A DNA stretch of 35,214 nucleotides from Chara braunii (taxonomy: Eukaryota; Streptophyta; Charophyceae; Charales; Characeae): NCBI GenBank assembly GCA_003427395.1, contig BFEA01000247.1:1420124-1455337 (forward strand), in the 5' to 3' direction. The stretch's first letter is position 1; every line of letters starts with the position of its first letter. Below, one piece after another: positions 20,441-30,018 of this stretch. The notes under the pieces were generated by a model. That model worked only from the letters and a program-made list of their open reading frames with translations. It was not told where the DNA came from and did not search any database. Position numbers and translations under genes: made by a program.

Positions 20441-20650
20441 TCTGCATTGGGGGTTGAGCAGGCTGATGTTTCATCTCAACCCCTCGGCATAATTTTTTTT
20501 GTATTCAGTTCAAGGGCTGTAAACCCGGTCCCACCGGGGGGTCCAATTCCAACCGGAACCAGGCCAGTGGGACCGGCTGGTCCACCGGGCTGGTTGCCCC
20601 CCGGTCGGCTATAGCGCATAGCTGAAATCTGGCCGGTTCGAACTTTTTCG

Positions 20651-20691
20651 GGCCAGGAGGCCCCCACGCGGGTTGTGGGGGCCTCCTGGCC
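20651..20691. repeat. Hairpin with 17-bp perfect arms
   Basis: GGCCAGGAGGCCCCCAC and its exact reverse complement at 20675-20691 are separated by seven bases. Flanking CTTTTTC/GAAAAA text could lengthen the stem. It is internal to the hAT-like element. Confidence 0.9.
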
Positions 20692-20822
20692 TTGAAAAAA
20701 ATTGAAACGGGTCCAGTAGGGCAGCCTCCAAGTTTCGAAAAGGGCTGCCTCTCTGGTCCGCCGACCTCCCCCCGACTCACCTGCCATTCCCTCAACAAGC
20801 CAACGCCCCTGCTGTCGTCGCC

Positions 20823-20856
20823 CGTCGCCATCGTCATCGTCATCGTCATCGTCGTT

Positions 20857-20889
<33 letters not shown>

Positions 20890-20912
20890 GTTGTCATCGT
20901 CATCGTCGTGCA
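20823..20912. repeat. ATCGTC-type microsatellite
   Basis: Repeated ATCGTC hexamers, with a few GTCGTT variants, run for about 90 bases. On the minus strand this makes the Asp-Asp-type runs in long spurious frames. Confidence 0.9.
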
Positions 20913-20950
20913 GCGAAGCCAGCCCCCCCCGCCCGCCAGCGCGCCACAGG

Positions 20951-20979
20951 TTCTTCTTCTTCTTCTTCTTCTTCTTCTT

Positions 20980-21009
<30 letters not shown>
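20951..21009. repeat. TTC trinucleotide microsatellite
   Basis: An uninterrupted run of about 19 TTC units (59 bases). Confidence 0.95.
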
Positions 21010-21011
<2 letters not shown>

Positions 21012-21035
21012 GTTCTATGGAAGTGTAGGTGCGCG

Positions 21036-21037
<2 letters not shown>

Positions 21038-21115
<78 letters not shown>
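21038..21115. repeat. CA dinucleotide microsatellite running into the gap
   Basis: An uninterrupted AC/CA run of about 78 bases ends at the first N. The repeat probably caused the assembly to stop here. Confidence 0.95.
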
Positions 21116-21555
21116 NNNNNNNNNNNNNNNNNNNNNNNNNNNNNNNNNNNNNNNNNNNNNNNNNNNNNNNNNNNNNNNNNNNNNNNNNNNNNNNNNNNNN
21201 NNNNNNNNNNNNNNNNNNNNNNNNNNNNNNNNNNNNNNNNNNNNNNNNNNNNNNNNNNNNNNNNNNNNNNNNNNNNNNNNNNNNNNNNNNNNNNNNNNNN
21301 NNNNNNNNNNNNNNNNNNNNNNNNNNNNNNNNNNNNNNNNNNNNNNNNNNNNNNNNNNNNNNNNNNNNNNNNNNNNNNNNNNNNNNNNNNNNNNNNNNNN
21401 NNNNNNNNNNNNNNNNNNNNNNNNNNNNNNNNNNNNNNNNNNNNNNNNNNNNNNNNNNNNNNNNNNNNNNNNNNNNNNNNNNNNNNNNNNNNNNNNNNNN
21501 NNNNNNNNNNNNNNNNNNNNNNNNNNNNNNNNNNNNNNNNNNNNNNNNNNNNNNN
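21116..21555. other. Assembly gap (440 N)
   Basis: All bases are N. Reading frames said to cross it have no support. Confidence 1.
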
Positions 21556-21718
21556 CACTTTTGGGCCCAACCGGAATTCCGGTTGGACCACTGGGGATCC
21601 AACCGGCCGGTTGCTGACACAGCCCTGATTCAGTTAGGTTTCTGTTCTGAACTCTTGACATTGGCACAACATTCAGGTTCACCCTCAGCTGGCAGCTAAT
21701 TGTTACAGGAGGTGAAGG

Positions 21719-22033
21719 TTGGATCGTTTGTCTGACTCTGTTTGTTGTTTATGTAATTGTGGCTCCATGGATAACAAGCTGTACAAGCTTATCAGTGCCA
21801 GGGAGGCAAATTATATTGTGTTTGCTAGAATGAAGGAAATGGCAGAGGATGTGGCAAGGATGGAAGATGATCATCAGCTTTTGAAGATTGCTGAACACAT
21901 TATGGATCCGGTTCGTCTCGAGACTGGTCTGCAACAGTATCGATGTTTCCATGAGCTGGTGCGTATGATATACACTCCCATTGATTTCAGTGCAGGTATT
22001 TCCTCTTGTTGTGGTGGTGACAATGTGGCATAG
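21719..22033 (+). CDS. Candidate host exon, unrecognised protein
   Basis: The 104-codon frame has balanced amino-acid use, unlike the repeat-driven frames nearby. It is helix-prone and charged (for example MKEMAEDVARMEDDHQLLK and FHELVRMIYTP). A possible 3' splice site (TAATTGTTACAG) precedes it near 21710. A possible donor, GCAG followed by GTATTT, lies near 21994, so the true coding end may be there and not at the TAG at 22031. I cannot assign a family. It sits just right of the hAT-like element, which would then be intronic. A decayed transposon protein is the alternative. Confidence 0.4.
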   Translation: MDRLSDSVCCLCNCGSMDNKLYKLISAREANYIVFARMKEMAEDVARMEDDHQLLKIAEHIMDPVRLETGLQQYRCFHELVRMIYTPIDFSAGISSCCGGDNVA

Positions 22034-22915
22034 CCATCCTGCATTCGGAACACGGAAATCTCAGCAAATCAGTCCAGCAAGCAGCAATACTCAGAAAACA
22101 GCAGATTTTTCAGTCTGCAATTTTGCAGGTGATTACAAAAGGTATGACCTGGCATTGAAATCAAGATATCCAACACACCAATCGCTGACTTAAGTACCGG
22201 GTTCAGACCATTTCATGGCCTGAACCAGGAATTAAGCTGGAGAAATACAGTCCCTCTTCCCCTCAGGTTTGCCTGTGCAGGTGTGTACGGGTTCTGGTTC
22301 TGAGGTTGAGGGCTTTCACCTTTCTTGTAACAGTATTCCACTGCCTCTCCTTGTCATCAACTGTGAAGTGGGAAGATTTCACCACCTTGCTCCTGCCATG
22401 TATGTCATGGTCGTTGTGTTCGATGTTGTTTCCTTTCCTCCTGCACCCGCTGTGTTGTTGTTGTTGTTATTGATGTCATCATCGGTCTCATTATTATCAT
22501 TGTTGCTGTTTCTCCTGGTTGTGCTGCTGTTGTTTCTTTACCGCTGCCATTGTCCCGGTGCTGCTTTATTGTTGTCATCATATTTTATTTCATTGTCTTC
22601 GCCATAGTGTTGTTGCTGTTCCAAGATCATCGTTGTCATTGTTTGTACTCGCTTCGTCATCATGATCATCATCACCATTGCTGTTGTTATTGTTCTTGTT
22701 GTTGTCATTGTTGCCTTCATCATAACTGTTATTGCTGTTGTGGTCATCGTAGTGGGATGGTGGTTGTGGTGGCAGTGCTTTTTGTTCTTGTTGGTGTTGC
22801 TGCCGCTGCTGTTGTGCTTCTGGCCATCATCATGGTGTTCATGGTGGTTGTTGTGACGGTGCCTTTCTATTCTTTTTTGGAGATCTCATCCTTTAAATCT
22901 CCCAAAGTTTGCAGG
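22034..22915. other. Unassigned sequence with cryptic trinucleotide repeats
   Basis: From about 22440 to 22830 the plus strand is a mosaic of GTT, TTG, TCA and GCT triplets (for example GTTGTTGTTGTTGTTATT). This keeps several frames open and yields Val/Leu- or Thr/Met-rich spurious proteins. Left of it (22034-22440) I see no domain, only a small GGTTCAG...CTGAACC hairpin near 22200. Confidence 0.6.
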
Positions 22916-23266
22916 TTAAAATGTGGAACATTCACTTTCTTCGGTTAGTTCATTGAGAGCCAAGGACAGAATGCCTGATGCTGCGCGAAAAGGACTTAGA
23001 TAAGAGAGGACTATAGGTCTCCATTCTTCGGTTAGTTCATTGAGAGCCAAGGACAGAATGCCTGATGCTGTGCGAAAAGGACTTAGATAAGAGAGGACTA
23101 TAGGTCTCCATTTCTCCTTGTCCTTTTCCTTTGCCATAATGTAGGCATGCTGCAGTTCACCATGACAGTCCCAGCATGCAACATCTGACAGACCTGCTGT
23201 TTTATAATTGGTTCTCATATCTGAAATGAACCTAGTACTCGTCAAGTTCAACCTTGCATACATCAA
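22916..23266 (-). pseudogene. Penelope-like RT N-terminal fragment with duplicated 29 aa
   Basis: The frame contains HAYIMAKEKDKEKWRPIVLSY, matching the A-x-x-x-x-KEKD-x-x-RWRPIVS pattern at the start of the RT in Penelope-like elements. It is followed by a segment ending ALNELTEE. The unit WRPIVLSYLSPFR...ALNELTEE is then repeated in frame. The upstream part has a WDCHGELQ segment I do not recognise. It ends 105 bases right of the frame, where element 2 is inserted. Confidence 0.55.
22940..23113. repeat. 87-bp tandem duplication (29 codons)
   Basis: Copies at 22940-23026 and 23027-23113 both start TTCGGTTAGTTCATTGAGAG and differ at only a couple of positions, including GCGCG against GTGCG. 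The length is a multiple of three, so the minus-strand RT-like frame stays open. Confidence 0.95.
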
Positions 23267-23371
23267 TGAACATTCATATGAACATTCATATGACAGTTCA
23301 CACCTCAGAAGTCAAACCTAGATACAATCAACACATGAAGATGTCTTCTCCAGATTCATTGCAGAAAATAT

Positions 23372-24500
23372 TGCAATGAACCCAGATCGTGAAGACACTT
23401 GTCAATAATGCAAGCCCAGATGAATGTCAACCCGCTGATGATTGTCAATAATCAGAATCGTGTCCTTAATGTCAACCCGCTGATGAATGTCAACCCCATG
23501 AATGTCAACCCGCTGATGAATTTCAATGCTGATGATTGTCAATAATGCAAGCCCAGATGAATGTCAACCGGCTGAAAACACTTGTCAATAATGCAAGCCC
23601 AGATGAATGTCAACCCGCTGAGATGGGATAATCATACACAGACGAAGGAGAGAGGAGGGAGATTAGACAAAGGAGAGGAATAAAGAACAAGGCCCACTCC
23701 TGCTTCGGGCTCCCTCCTCGATCACCACCTCAGATAATAAATAGTCTGAACACACATCTAAAGTTCTATTCCAGTGTGCCACGTGGCACGCCGATCAGAC
23801 CCTCATCAGCGTACTGGAGCGATGTCGACCTCAAGATAACCAGGTATGTGTCTGCAATCATCCCACAGTCATGATCTCCTCCCAAGTGACGATTAATCAG
23901 AACAACAGTGCCGATCACGTAGCCCAGCCACGTTAGAAGATAGAACACGTGGCAGCGGCCACATCAGCAGCAACGCGTGGCAGCTGCCACGTCAGCATGC
24001 CTTGAAGACAATAGCCAGCCAGCCACCATGCCGAGCTAGCAGTGCGTTGCCGTAATCTCCGAAGTGCCAGCACAAAGCCAGCGCCCACCAGCGTCGCAGC
24101 GTCGAGCCAGCGTTGCGTCGTCAACGCGTGAAGTCAGCATTGACGCAAGACTGAATGAATCTCAAAGTCAGGAAGTCAGCGCTTATATAGCGTTGACGCG
24201 AGGTCTGGACCCCGGATGCTGCATCCCTCAGCCGTCCAGATCTCAATGCAAATGATGACCCAGATTGGCATGAAACCAAATTCCTTCTGGCCTTGATGCT
24301 GTCTGGGTACCTGCGCACAACAAGTGAGTGTATCCGACCAAGGGCCTGGGCGGGGTACCTTCGACCTGACAGTTGACTTAGACTGTTGATTTTCCCACGG
24401 GCAGTGTGCGGTCACACTGCCTGGCGCAGGCCGAGTTTGGCCTGCGTCGTCTGGGCTTCGTTTCGAGGGCCCAGACTGCTGCAGAACACGGGTTACTGCA
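23372..24500 (-). repeat. 3' LTR of element 2 (1,129 bp, expanded)
   Basis: It matches the 853-bp 5' LTR at 31072-31924 but is 276 bases longer. The extra length comes mainly from a minisatellite near its plus-strand start (23395-23640) and from a segment of about 65 bases near 24235-24295 that the other LTR lacks. It carries the same TATA-like TTATATA at about 24183. The AATAAA-like polyadenylation signal of the other LTR is AATAGA here (near 23766). The purine-rich CAGCAGGAA on the minus strand beside its start is a possible polypurine tract. Confidence 0.9.
23395..23640. repeat. Minisatellite expansion inside the 3' LTR
   Basis: AATGTCAACC occurs six times here, with GTCAATAATGCAAGCCCAGATG between some copies, in an irregular ladder. 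The 5' LTR has only two such units (31120-31170). The expansion or contraction therefore happened after the two LTRs were formed from one template. Unit spacing is too irregular and the units too similar to flanking LTR for a CRISPR-type array. Confidence 0.85.
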
Positions 24501-24539
24501 TTCCTGCTGACCCATTTTCGAGTTCCATCGCAGAAATAA

Positions 24540-25842
24540 CTAAGACTTTAACCCATGTTCATATGCATATACAATATCAGGAGCAGTTTCAAGTAGTTCT
24601 CGTTTACTGAACCATCTGTCCTCAGATGGTGCCTGAGATTTGAAACGTACCTTGAACTGCTTCAGAGGTCATCCACGTCCACCTGCAGAAAAGTACCCAT
24701 GTTCTATGATTCTGTCTACCTCATATCCGCCATCCATGTCTGGTGGAATTATAGAAGGTCTGTGTGGGAACTCATTTCCTTCTACATAGGGTAACAATTT
24801 GGACGCATGAAAGAAGGATACGTTTTGAGATGAGGGGGAATATCAATTCGATAAGATGGTCCCTCTGCATCCCCAATTACTTTGAGAACTTCCCAAGGTC
24901 CAAAATAGACGAGCAGAAGTTTCTGAGACACATTTTCTTCCAACGAAAACTTTTTGGACTTGACCCAGACTAGATCACCTTCCTTGAATGTTGAGGGTCG
25001 ACGATGCTTGTTAGCTTGTTCAATCATTTGGTCCTTAGCTTTCCTCAAATTGTCCTTTACTTTCTTAATGTCTTCTTGAAACAATACTGTATACTCTCGG
25101 GTCCCTGGAGGTAACCTAAGGAATTGGTCCCGTGTTAGTACGTCAATGGGACGCTTAGGTTTCCACCCCTTGTGCAGTGCATTGGGCATACGCCCGGTGG
25201 CGGTATGAACACTATTGTTGTATGCACTTGCTATCTTGGGTAAGTTCCCGTCCCAATCAATCTGATCGGGTCTCACATACATACACAAAAGTTGCTGGCA
25301 CAAACGGTTCATCTGCTCACTTTGTCCATTCGTTTCAGGGTGTCGCCCTGACGACATGGTGAGTCATGTGCCGTATGCCTCCATGAGCTTTTGCCATGGC
25401 ATACTTATGAACCTGACGTCACGATCAGACACAATGGAGAGGGGAAATCCATATTCAGTCACCCATCACATCTGAAATTTTTGGATCACAAATTTTGTTC
25501 GTGCCTCTGCGAGTAAGGGAACATGGCGTAATTAGAGAAACAATCCACTATAACCATTACTTGACTATTGCCATTACGGCTCTGGGTAAGACTCATAAAA
25601 TCCAACAAAATGGACTCACCTGGTTCACTTGGAATCGGTAATGGTTTCAGGAGACCGAGTGGATTCTCATGTGAAGGTTTGTTTCTCTGGCATACCAGAC
25701 ATGTACGAACATAAGTTAGTACGTCTTCTTTCAGTTTCTTCCACTCAAAGCGTTCTCTAACCTCTGCGTAAGTTTTCTTGAACCCAAAATGTCCTTCAAA
25801 GTCGCGATATTCCCCAATTATCAGATTCTTTATTTCTTCCTA
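24540..25842 (-). pseudogene. Integrase with chromodomain, element 2
   Basis: Minus-strand order: zinc-binding region with GHFGFKKTY and TCLVCQRNK. Only one His is clear, so the HHCC finger is imperfect. The core has ILLDFMSLTQ (first Asp), VSDRDVRFIS (second Asp) and SSGRHPETNGQSEQMN (catalytic Glu). Next come the GPY/F-like module YFGPWEVLKVIG and IPPHLKTYPSF (frame 25357-24782). After a frameshift a chromodomain (about 24726-24540) has YEVDRIIEHG, FKVRFKSQ and RWFSKRELLE and ends in TAG. Interruptions include TAG at 25840, TGA codons near 25490, 25460 and 25370, and TGA at 24669-24671. The chromodomain lies immediately beside the 3' LTR, as in other chromoviruses. Confidence 0.8.
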
Positions 25843-25989
25843 ATGAGGGATACACAATCTTTGTTCAGTTTGGTCTATCAAGAAAAACAAACCATCGGCT
25901 ACTCTATAGTTGGGAAGGAAAGATGAATCCTTCGCAAGGACATTCATGATAGGCTTCCAAATAGGATCAGTAGCATTTCCTTTACAAAT

Positions 25990-26450
25990 TTTATCTTTCA
26001 AGTCATTCCCAACATCCAAGTAAGAGACAATAGTACCAAACAAATCACATCGTCTGGACAATGCATCTACAACAATATTAGACTTACCTTTGATAGTTTT
26101 TAGTTCAAAATCAAAAGTATCAAGGAAAACAGACCATCGTACAAACTTATCAGAGAGTCTAGGCTGTGTTTTTATCCACTTCAGGGTAGAGTGGTCTGAA
26201 TACACAGTAGTGCCTCCCTAACAAGTAGTGTTTCCAGGTGTTAAGTGCGCAGACTAGTGCATACAGTTCCCTTTCATAGGTGGAGTTGGCAACCTTGTCC
26301 GATGGCAATCGTGCAGACATGAACTCAATGGGTCTATAGCCATTGTCGTCGTTCTGTTGAAGGACCGCGCCAATTCCGTACTGACTTGCATCAGTAGTAA
26401 CGATGAAGGGAAGAGATGGATCAACAATTTTCAAAACAGGATAGTGAGTC
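25990..26450 (-). pseudogene. RNase H domain, element 2
   Basis: The first part, in the 26860-26159 frame, shows FIVTTDASQYGIGAVLQQ (Asp near 26392) and STYERELYAL (Glu). A one-base frame change near 26200-26215 separates it from VYSDHSTLKWIKTQ (Asp) and the terminal FDFELKTIKGKSN and VDALSRR in the 26205-25840 frame. All expected acidic residues are present, so the frame change is the main lesion. Confidence 0.8.
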
Positions 26451-27345
26451 AAAACATACTTTACCATTTTAAAGGAAGACTCACAGTCCTTGTCCCACAA
26501 CCAAATAGTTCCTTTCTTCAATAATCTTTTCACTGGTGCGGCGATCAGTGAGAAGTTTCTGACGAACTTTCTGTAGTAACTTGGCAAACCAAGGAAATAT
26601 CGTAATTCAGTTACGGACTTAGGTCGTGACCAATCTCTAATTGCTGATATCTTCTTTTCTTCGGGCCTTAGGCCCTCCTCGTTCACTACATGTCCAAGGT
26701 ATAAAACTTCAGACTTAGCGAACTCAGACTTCTTTAGGTTTAGCTTAAAGTTGCCCTCCCACAACTTTCCTAATACCAGACGTAAATGTTTTTCGTGATC
26801 TTCTAGTGTCTTACTGTACACTAGAATGTCGTCAAGATAGATAATGACGAACTGATCCAACTATTGATGAAATAGTTCATTCATAGATCTTTGAAAGGTC
26901 GATGGGGTGTTAGTCAGTCCGAAAGGCATAACCACGAACTCGTAGTAACCATACCTGGTTTGGAAGGCAGTCTTGTGTTGATCCGCGGAATCCACCTCGA
27001 TCTGGTGGTATCCAAATTTTTTATCAATCTTACTAAAGAACTTGCATCCCTGCAACTGATCCAACAAGTCGTCAATACGTGGAAGAGGTTCGACATTCTT
27101 AACAGTGACGACATTCAACCCTCTATAATCAATGCAAAGACGTAACTCACCTTCCTTCTTGGGCACAAATAGAACAGGGGCACCATAAGGAGAGGAGCTA
27201 GGGCGAATCCATCCTTTCTCTGTTAAGTCCTGCAACTACTTTTTAAGTTCCGCAAGTTCCTTAGGAGATATTCGGTAGATAGGGCCCTTGGGAATCTTAC
27301 TACCAGGAATAATTTCTATCGTGTGCTTGATAGCACGTTCAATTA
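26451..27345 (-). pseudogene. Reverse transcriptase, element 2
   Basis: The RT starts near IPKGPIYRISPKELAELKK. A TAG (27236-27238) follows, then [52 protein letters not shown] and [13 protein letters not shown] (first catalytic Asp), and [14 protein letters not shown] second TAG (26861-26863) precedes DQFVIIYLDDILVYS with an intact YLDD box. LYLGHVVNEEGLRP and the thumb-like YFLGLPSYYRKFV follow. Apart from the two nonsense codons the domain is complete, clearly better preserved than in element 1. The linker from protease (27347-27568) includes LLKEYKDLHTEP, as usual before gypsy RT. Confidence 0.9.
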
Positions 27346-27619
27346 TTTATGTTGGTTCAGTGTGCAAATCTTTATACTCCTTCAGGAGTTTTTTAATCGA
27401 AGGAGGATAGGAAGCAGAACATTCACCTGCTTTCTTTACTAAGACCATCATTACTTCCTGTTCGAACTTTTTCTTTGAAACCATTGATCGAAAAGTTGGG
27501 TAACTCATACAACAAAAAGACAAAGTAGAGTCACAATCAGACTTATGATATAGTTTGATTGGTTTCAATTCTATGTGTGCATCCCGCAGTTACACTGTCT
27601 TTTCTTTGAACTTAATTTT

Positions 27620-28142
27620 TTAGTTGGCTTCCTCGTGCCAATCCATTCCCGGAATCAAATCAAACGGTAAGTTCTTTTCCACAAGAAAGGATACCTCGTG
27701 AAGAATTTTTTTTACTTCCTTGGTGCGGAATCGACACTTTACACGATCAACACATTGCGAGATAGTGATCGTGCGTTTGTCAGCTAGGATAGACGTGATA
27801 GGTCGAGACGGATCTTTCACCTTTTCCGAGATGCATCTTGCGGATTGCTTTCTCGGATATGTAGGATCGCGTGGATCCCGAGTCTAACAGTGCACCTACG
27901 CATGTATGTGCAATCTCTACGTCCGCGAGTAGTATGTCACCCTTAGACTTAGATTTCCTAGCCCACGAGCTTCGTAATGCTAGCAACTCGTTACCAAGCT
28001 TGTCAAGAGAGTCGTCCGGAAAGACAGTACATAAGACAAGTTCAGGGTGTTTCGGACGATGGGTCGAAGAAGAACCATCCTCTACCATGCGAGTCAAAGG
28101 GTTATAAGGGGTCGTAGGCGCCTTACCTTCATCTTGGTCCAA
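27620..28142 (-). pseudogene. Aspartic protease, element 2
   Basis: The frame 28142-27780 carries ALLDSGSTRSYIS (catalytic Asp near residue 87) after an acidic, Pro-containing linker. A frameshift near 27800 leads to the frame 27820-27620, which ends with LPFDLIPGMDWHEEAN, equivalent to the second conserved strand (ILGMDW type) of chromoviral proteases. Two TAA codons lie just downstream (about 27580-27630) before the RT linker. Confidence 0.8.
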
Positions 28143-28195
28143 ACCCTTTGGCTCTACTCCTACTGGCGGCTCGCTTGTGGGTTACGAATGAACGG

Positions 28196-30018
28196 ACACC
28201 ATGCAATCACATGGCCTGCAGTACCACACTTCAGGCACTACGTGTTATCCATCCGCTCCTGCCAAGTTTCTTGTGACATTCCCATCTTTTCCCATGGCTT
28301 CCCGACCGCAATTCCGGGATGCTCAGGAAACGAGCGTGGTTTCTTCTTCTTCACTGGTGGTCGTGGTCCTCCCTTGTTGACCACGGCAGAAGTGACTTCT
28401 CCCTTTCCAGACTCACTGCTGCTTGCCACACCCTCGGCCCCCAATGGCCACTTCTCCACAGTATCGTCATCAAAGACGACGAGGGTGTGGTCCTGGCGCT
28501 TTTGGCGCCAAAGTATCCGCTTGCCTGAACCTGCACCACCACCAAACTTTACAACAGATGCATACGAATTCTTTACCCGAGAAGTCATTTGCTCTCGTTG
28601 GAGAGCCAAATCACGAAACTGCTTGTAATTGTACTTGCCAGATTTGGACTCTGCCATGAGTTGTTCCCGGATGGGCTCGAGCAGAGCGCGGGAATAAATA
28701 TACAAGACTTGGTTGTCTTGCAGGTTCAAACCAGGGACGTGCAGCAACCGATCCACTTTCCGAGACAAGGCTTCTACCGAGCTCCAATGTTTCTGACCGA
28801 TGGTAGTGATCTGGTCAAAGGCCTTATCGACGGTTGTTTTATCCAAGAAGCGTTCCTTGATTTTACTCAGGAACTGCTTCAATGTCAATGTAGCAGCCCA
28901 CTCCCCGAAATCATCAAATCTCGTTGCATTGGCTTCGCCCAGAACCCATTCCTTTGCTTCCCCACCAAGACAAGAAGTAGAGAAAGCAACTTGAGATTCG
29001 GGTTCCACAGGGGCCGTACCGCAGTAAGTCTGAATTTCGGCAATCCAAAGCAACAAATTTTCATCTTTCTTGTTGCAGAACGTGAAAGGCAACTTCATTT
29101 TGACTTTCTCTTTTCTCTTTGGTTTCTCAGGTTGTGTGATGGTGTCTTTCTTTCCATCTGGAGACTTCAGCGGACTCGAAGGCTCCCATCTCTTTTCTTC
29201 CAGTTTCTTTTCTTCCGGTTTCTGAGTCTCTCCATTAAGAGACTTGATGGCATCTCCCAATAATTTCTTTGGTTTTTCTTCTTTTTCTGTTTTAACTTCC
29301 TCAACCACCTGGTGCTTTCCTTTGACCAGATTTGTGATTGTTCGTAATCTTGCGGCCACATCATCAATCTGTGCCTGCATATGTTCACCATATTGATCAG
29401 TTTTCTTTTCAAGGAGGGCTAAGTCACAAGTTGAGCCAAATAAATTTTCTGCTCTTCCCCTTCGGTCTTGACAACAGTTTGTCTGATTTCTTTGGTTTTC
29501 TATTCTTGCTGTTCACTATTTTTCTTCCTCAATTCTTCTTTCTTTTTCATCTCTTTCTTCAGTGCTTTTTCTAACTGTCTGATATTTCCATCCATAGTTT
29601 CTTCAGACACAGTTATTTCTTTCTCCTCTTTCTGGTCTGCAATCTTCCTAAGCTGCTTAATGACATACTCATCAAATGTCTGTCGACGCTTGATTAGTAC
29701 GTCCTGAACCTGTATGATGTCGGTGCCTATTTTAGCCTGTTCAATAGCAGCTCGTGCTGCCTTCAAATCAAACTTGTCTCGCACGTATGCCTCGACTTCG
29801 GCACCTGCACCACAAATTTCAGAAATCAGTTGGTCCAAGCAGGCATTCAAAACCTTCTTCCGCTCGTCCACTTGATGCCTGGTTCGAAGGTCAGGGGTCT
29901 CCTTATCAATATCGAAGATGAGTGAGACTGAATAGAAGAGAAAGGGGATAAATCGTGTAAGCACTGACAATTTCAAACAATTCCAAAAAAGAGACATCGT
30001 GATGTATGTCTGCCGCAC
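28196..30018 (-). pseudogene. Gag with coiled-coil region and CCHC zinc knuckle, element 2
   Basis: The N-terminal frame (30018-29500) is Lys/Glu-rich and heptad-like (for example MKKKEELRKKNSEQQE) and ends at TAG 29500-29502. After a frame change, 29380-28238 is the longest open frame of the window. It contains a charged linker, then the capsid-type core PFTFCNKKDENLLLWIAEIQ, FLSKIKERFLDKTTVDKAFD, LLHVPGLN and QFRDLALQREQM. TAG at 28238-28240 stops it one codon before CLKCGTAGHVIAWC, a perfect CX2CX4HX4C knuckle (28237-28196). Two further TAG codons follow (28160-28162, 28154-28156). The start could be the first ATG or one seven codons later. Confidence 0.85.

Larger units (their letters stand above)
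20511..21627. mobile_element. Non-autonomous hAT-like element with exact 8-bp duplication
   Basis: The left end reads CAAGGGCTGT and the right end ACAGCCCTG, inverted with one extra A. ATTCAGTT flanks both sides exactly (20503-20510 and 21628-21635). An 8-bp duplication with CAGGG-type termini identifies the hAT superfamily. Both subterminal regions are rich in CCGGTT/AACCGG words (for example 20525-20640 and 21570-21612), possible transposase-binding repeats. There is no transposase gene. The interior carries a 41-bp hairpin, three microsatellites and a 440-base gap, so the true length is unknown. Confidence 0.85.

Noticed and set aside
20476-21699. Long open frames of 200-370 codons on both strands
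   Set aside because: They run through the 440-base N gap and through CA, TTC and ATCGTC microsatellites. Their apparent proteins are runs of one or two residues.
23395-23640. CRISPR-like ladder of repeats
   Set aside because: Units are uneven, spacers are themselves LTR sequence, and the region lies inside an LTR of a eukaryotic retrotransposon.
28047-29263. Plus-strand frames of 190-220 codons opposite gag
   Set aside because: They are the antisense of the well-supported Gag of element 2. Their Phe/Leu/Ser bias mirrors Lys/Glu-rich Gag codons.
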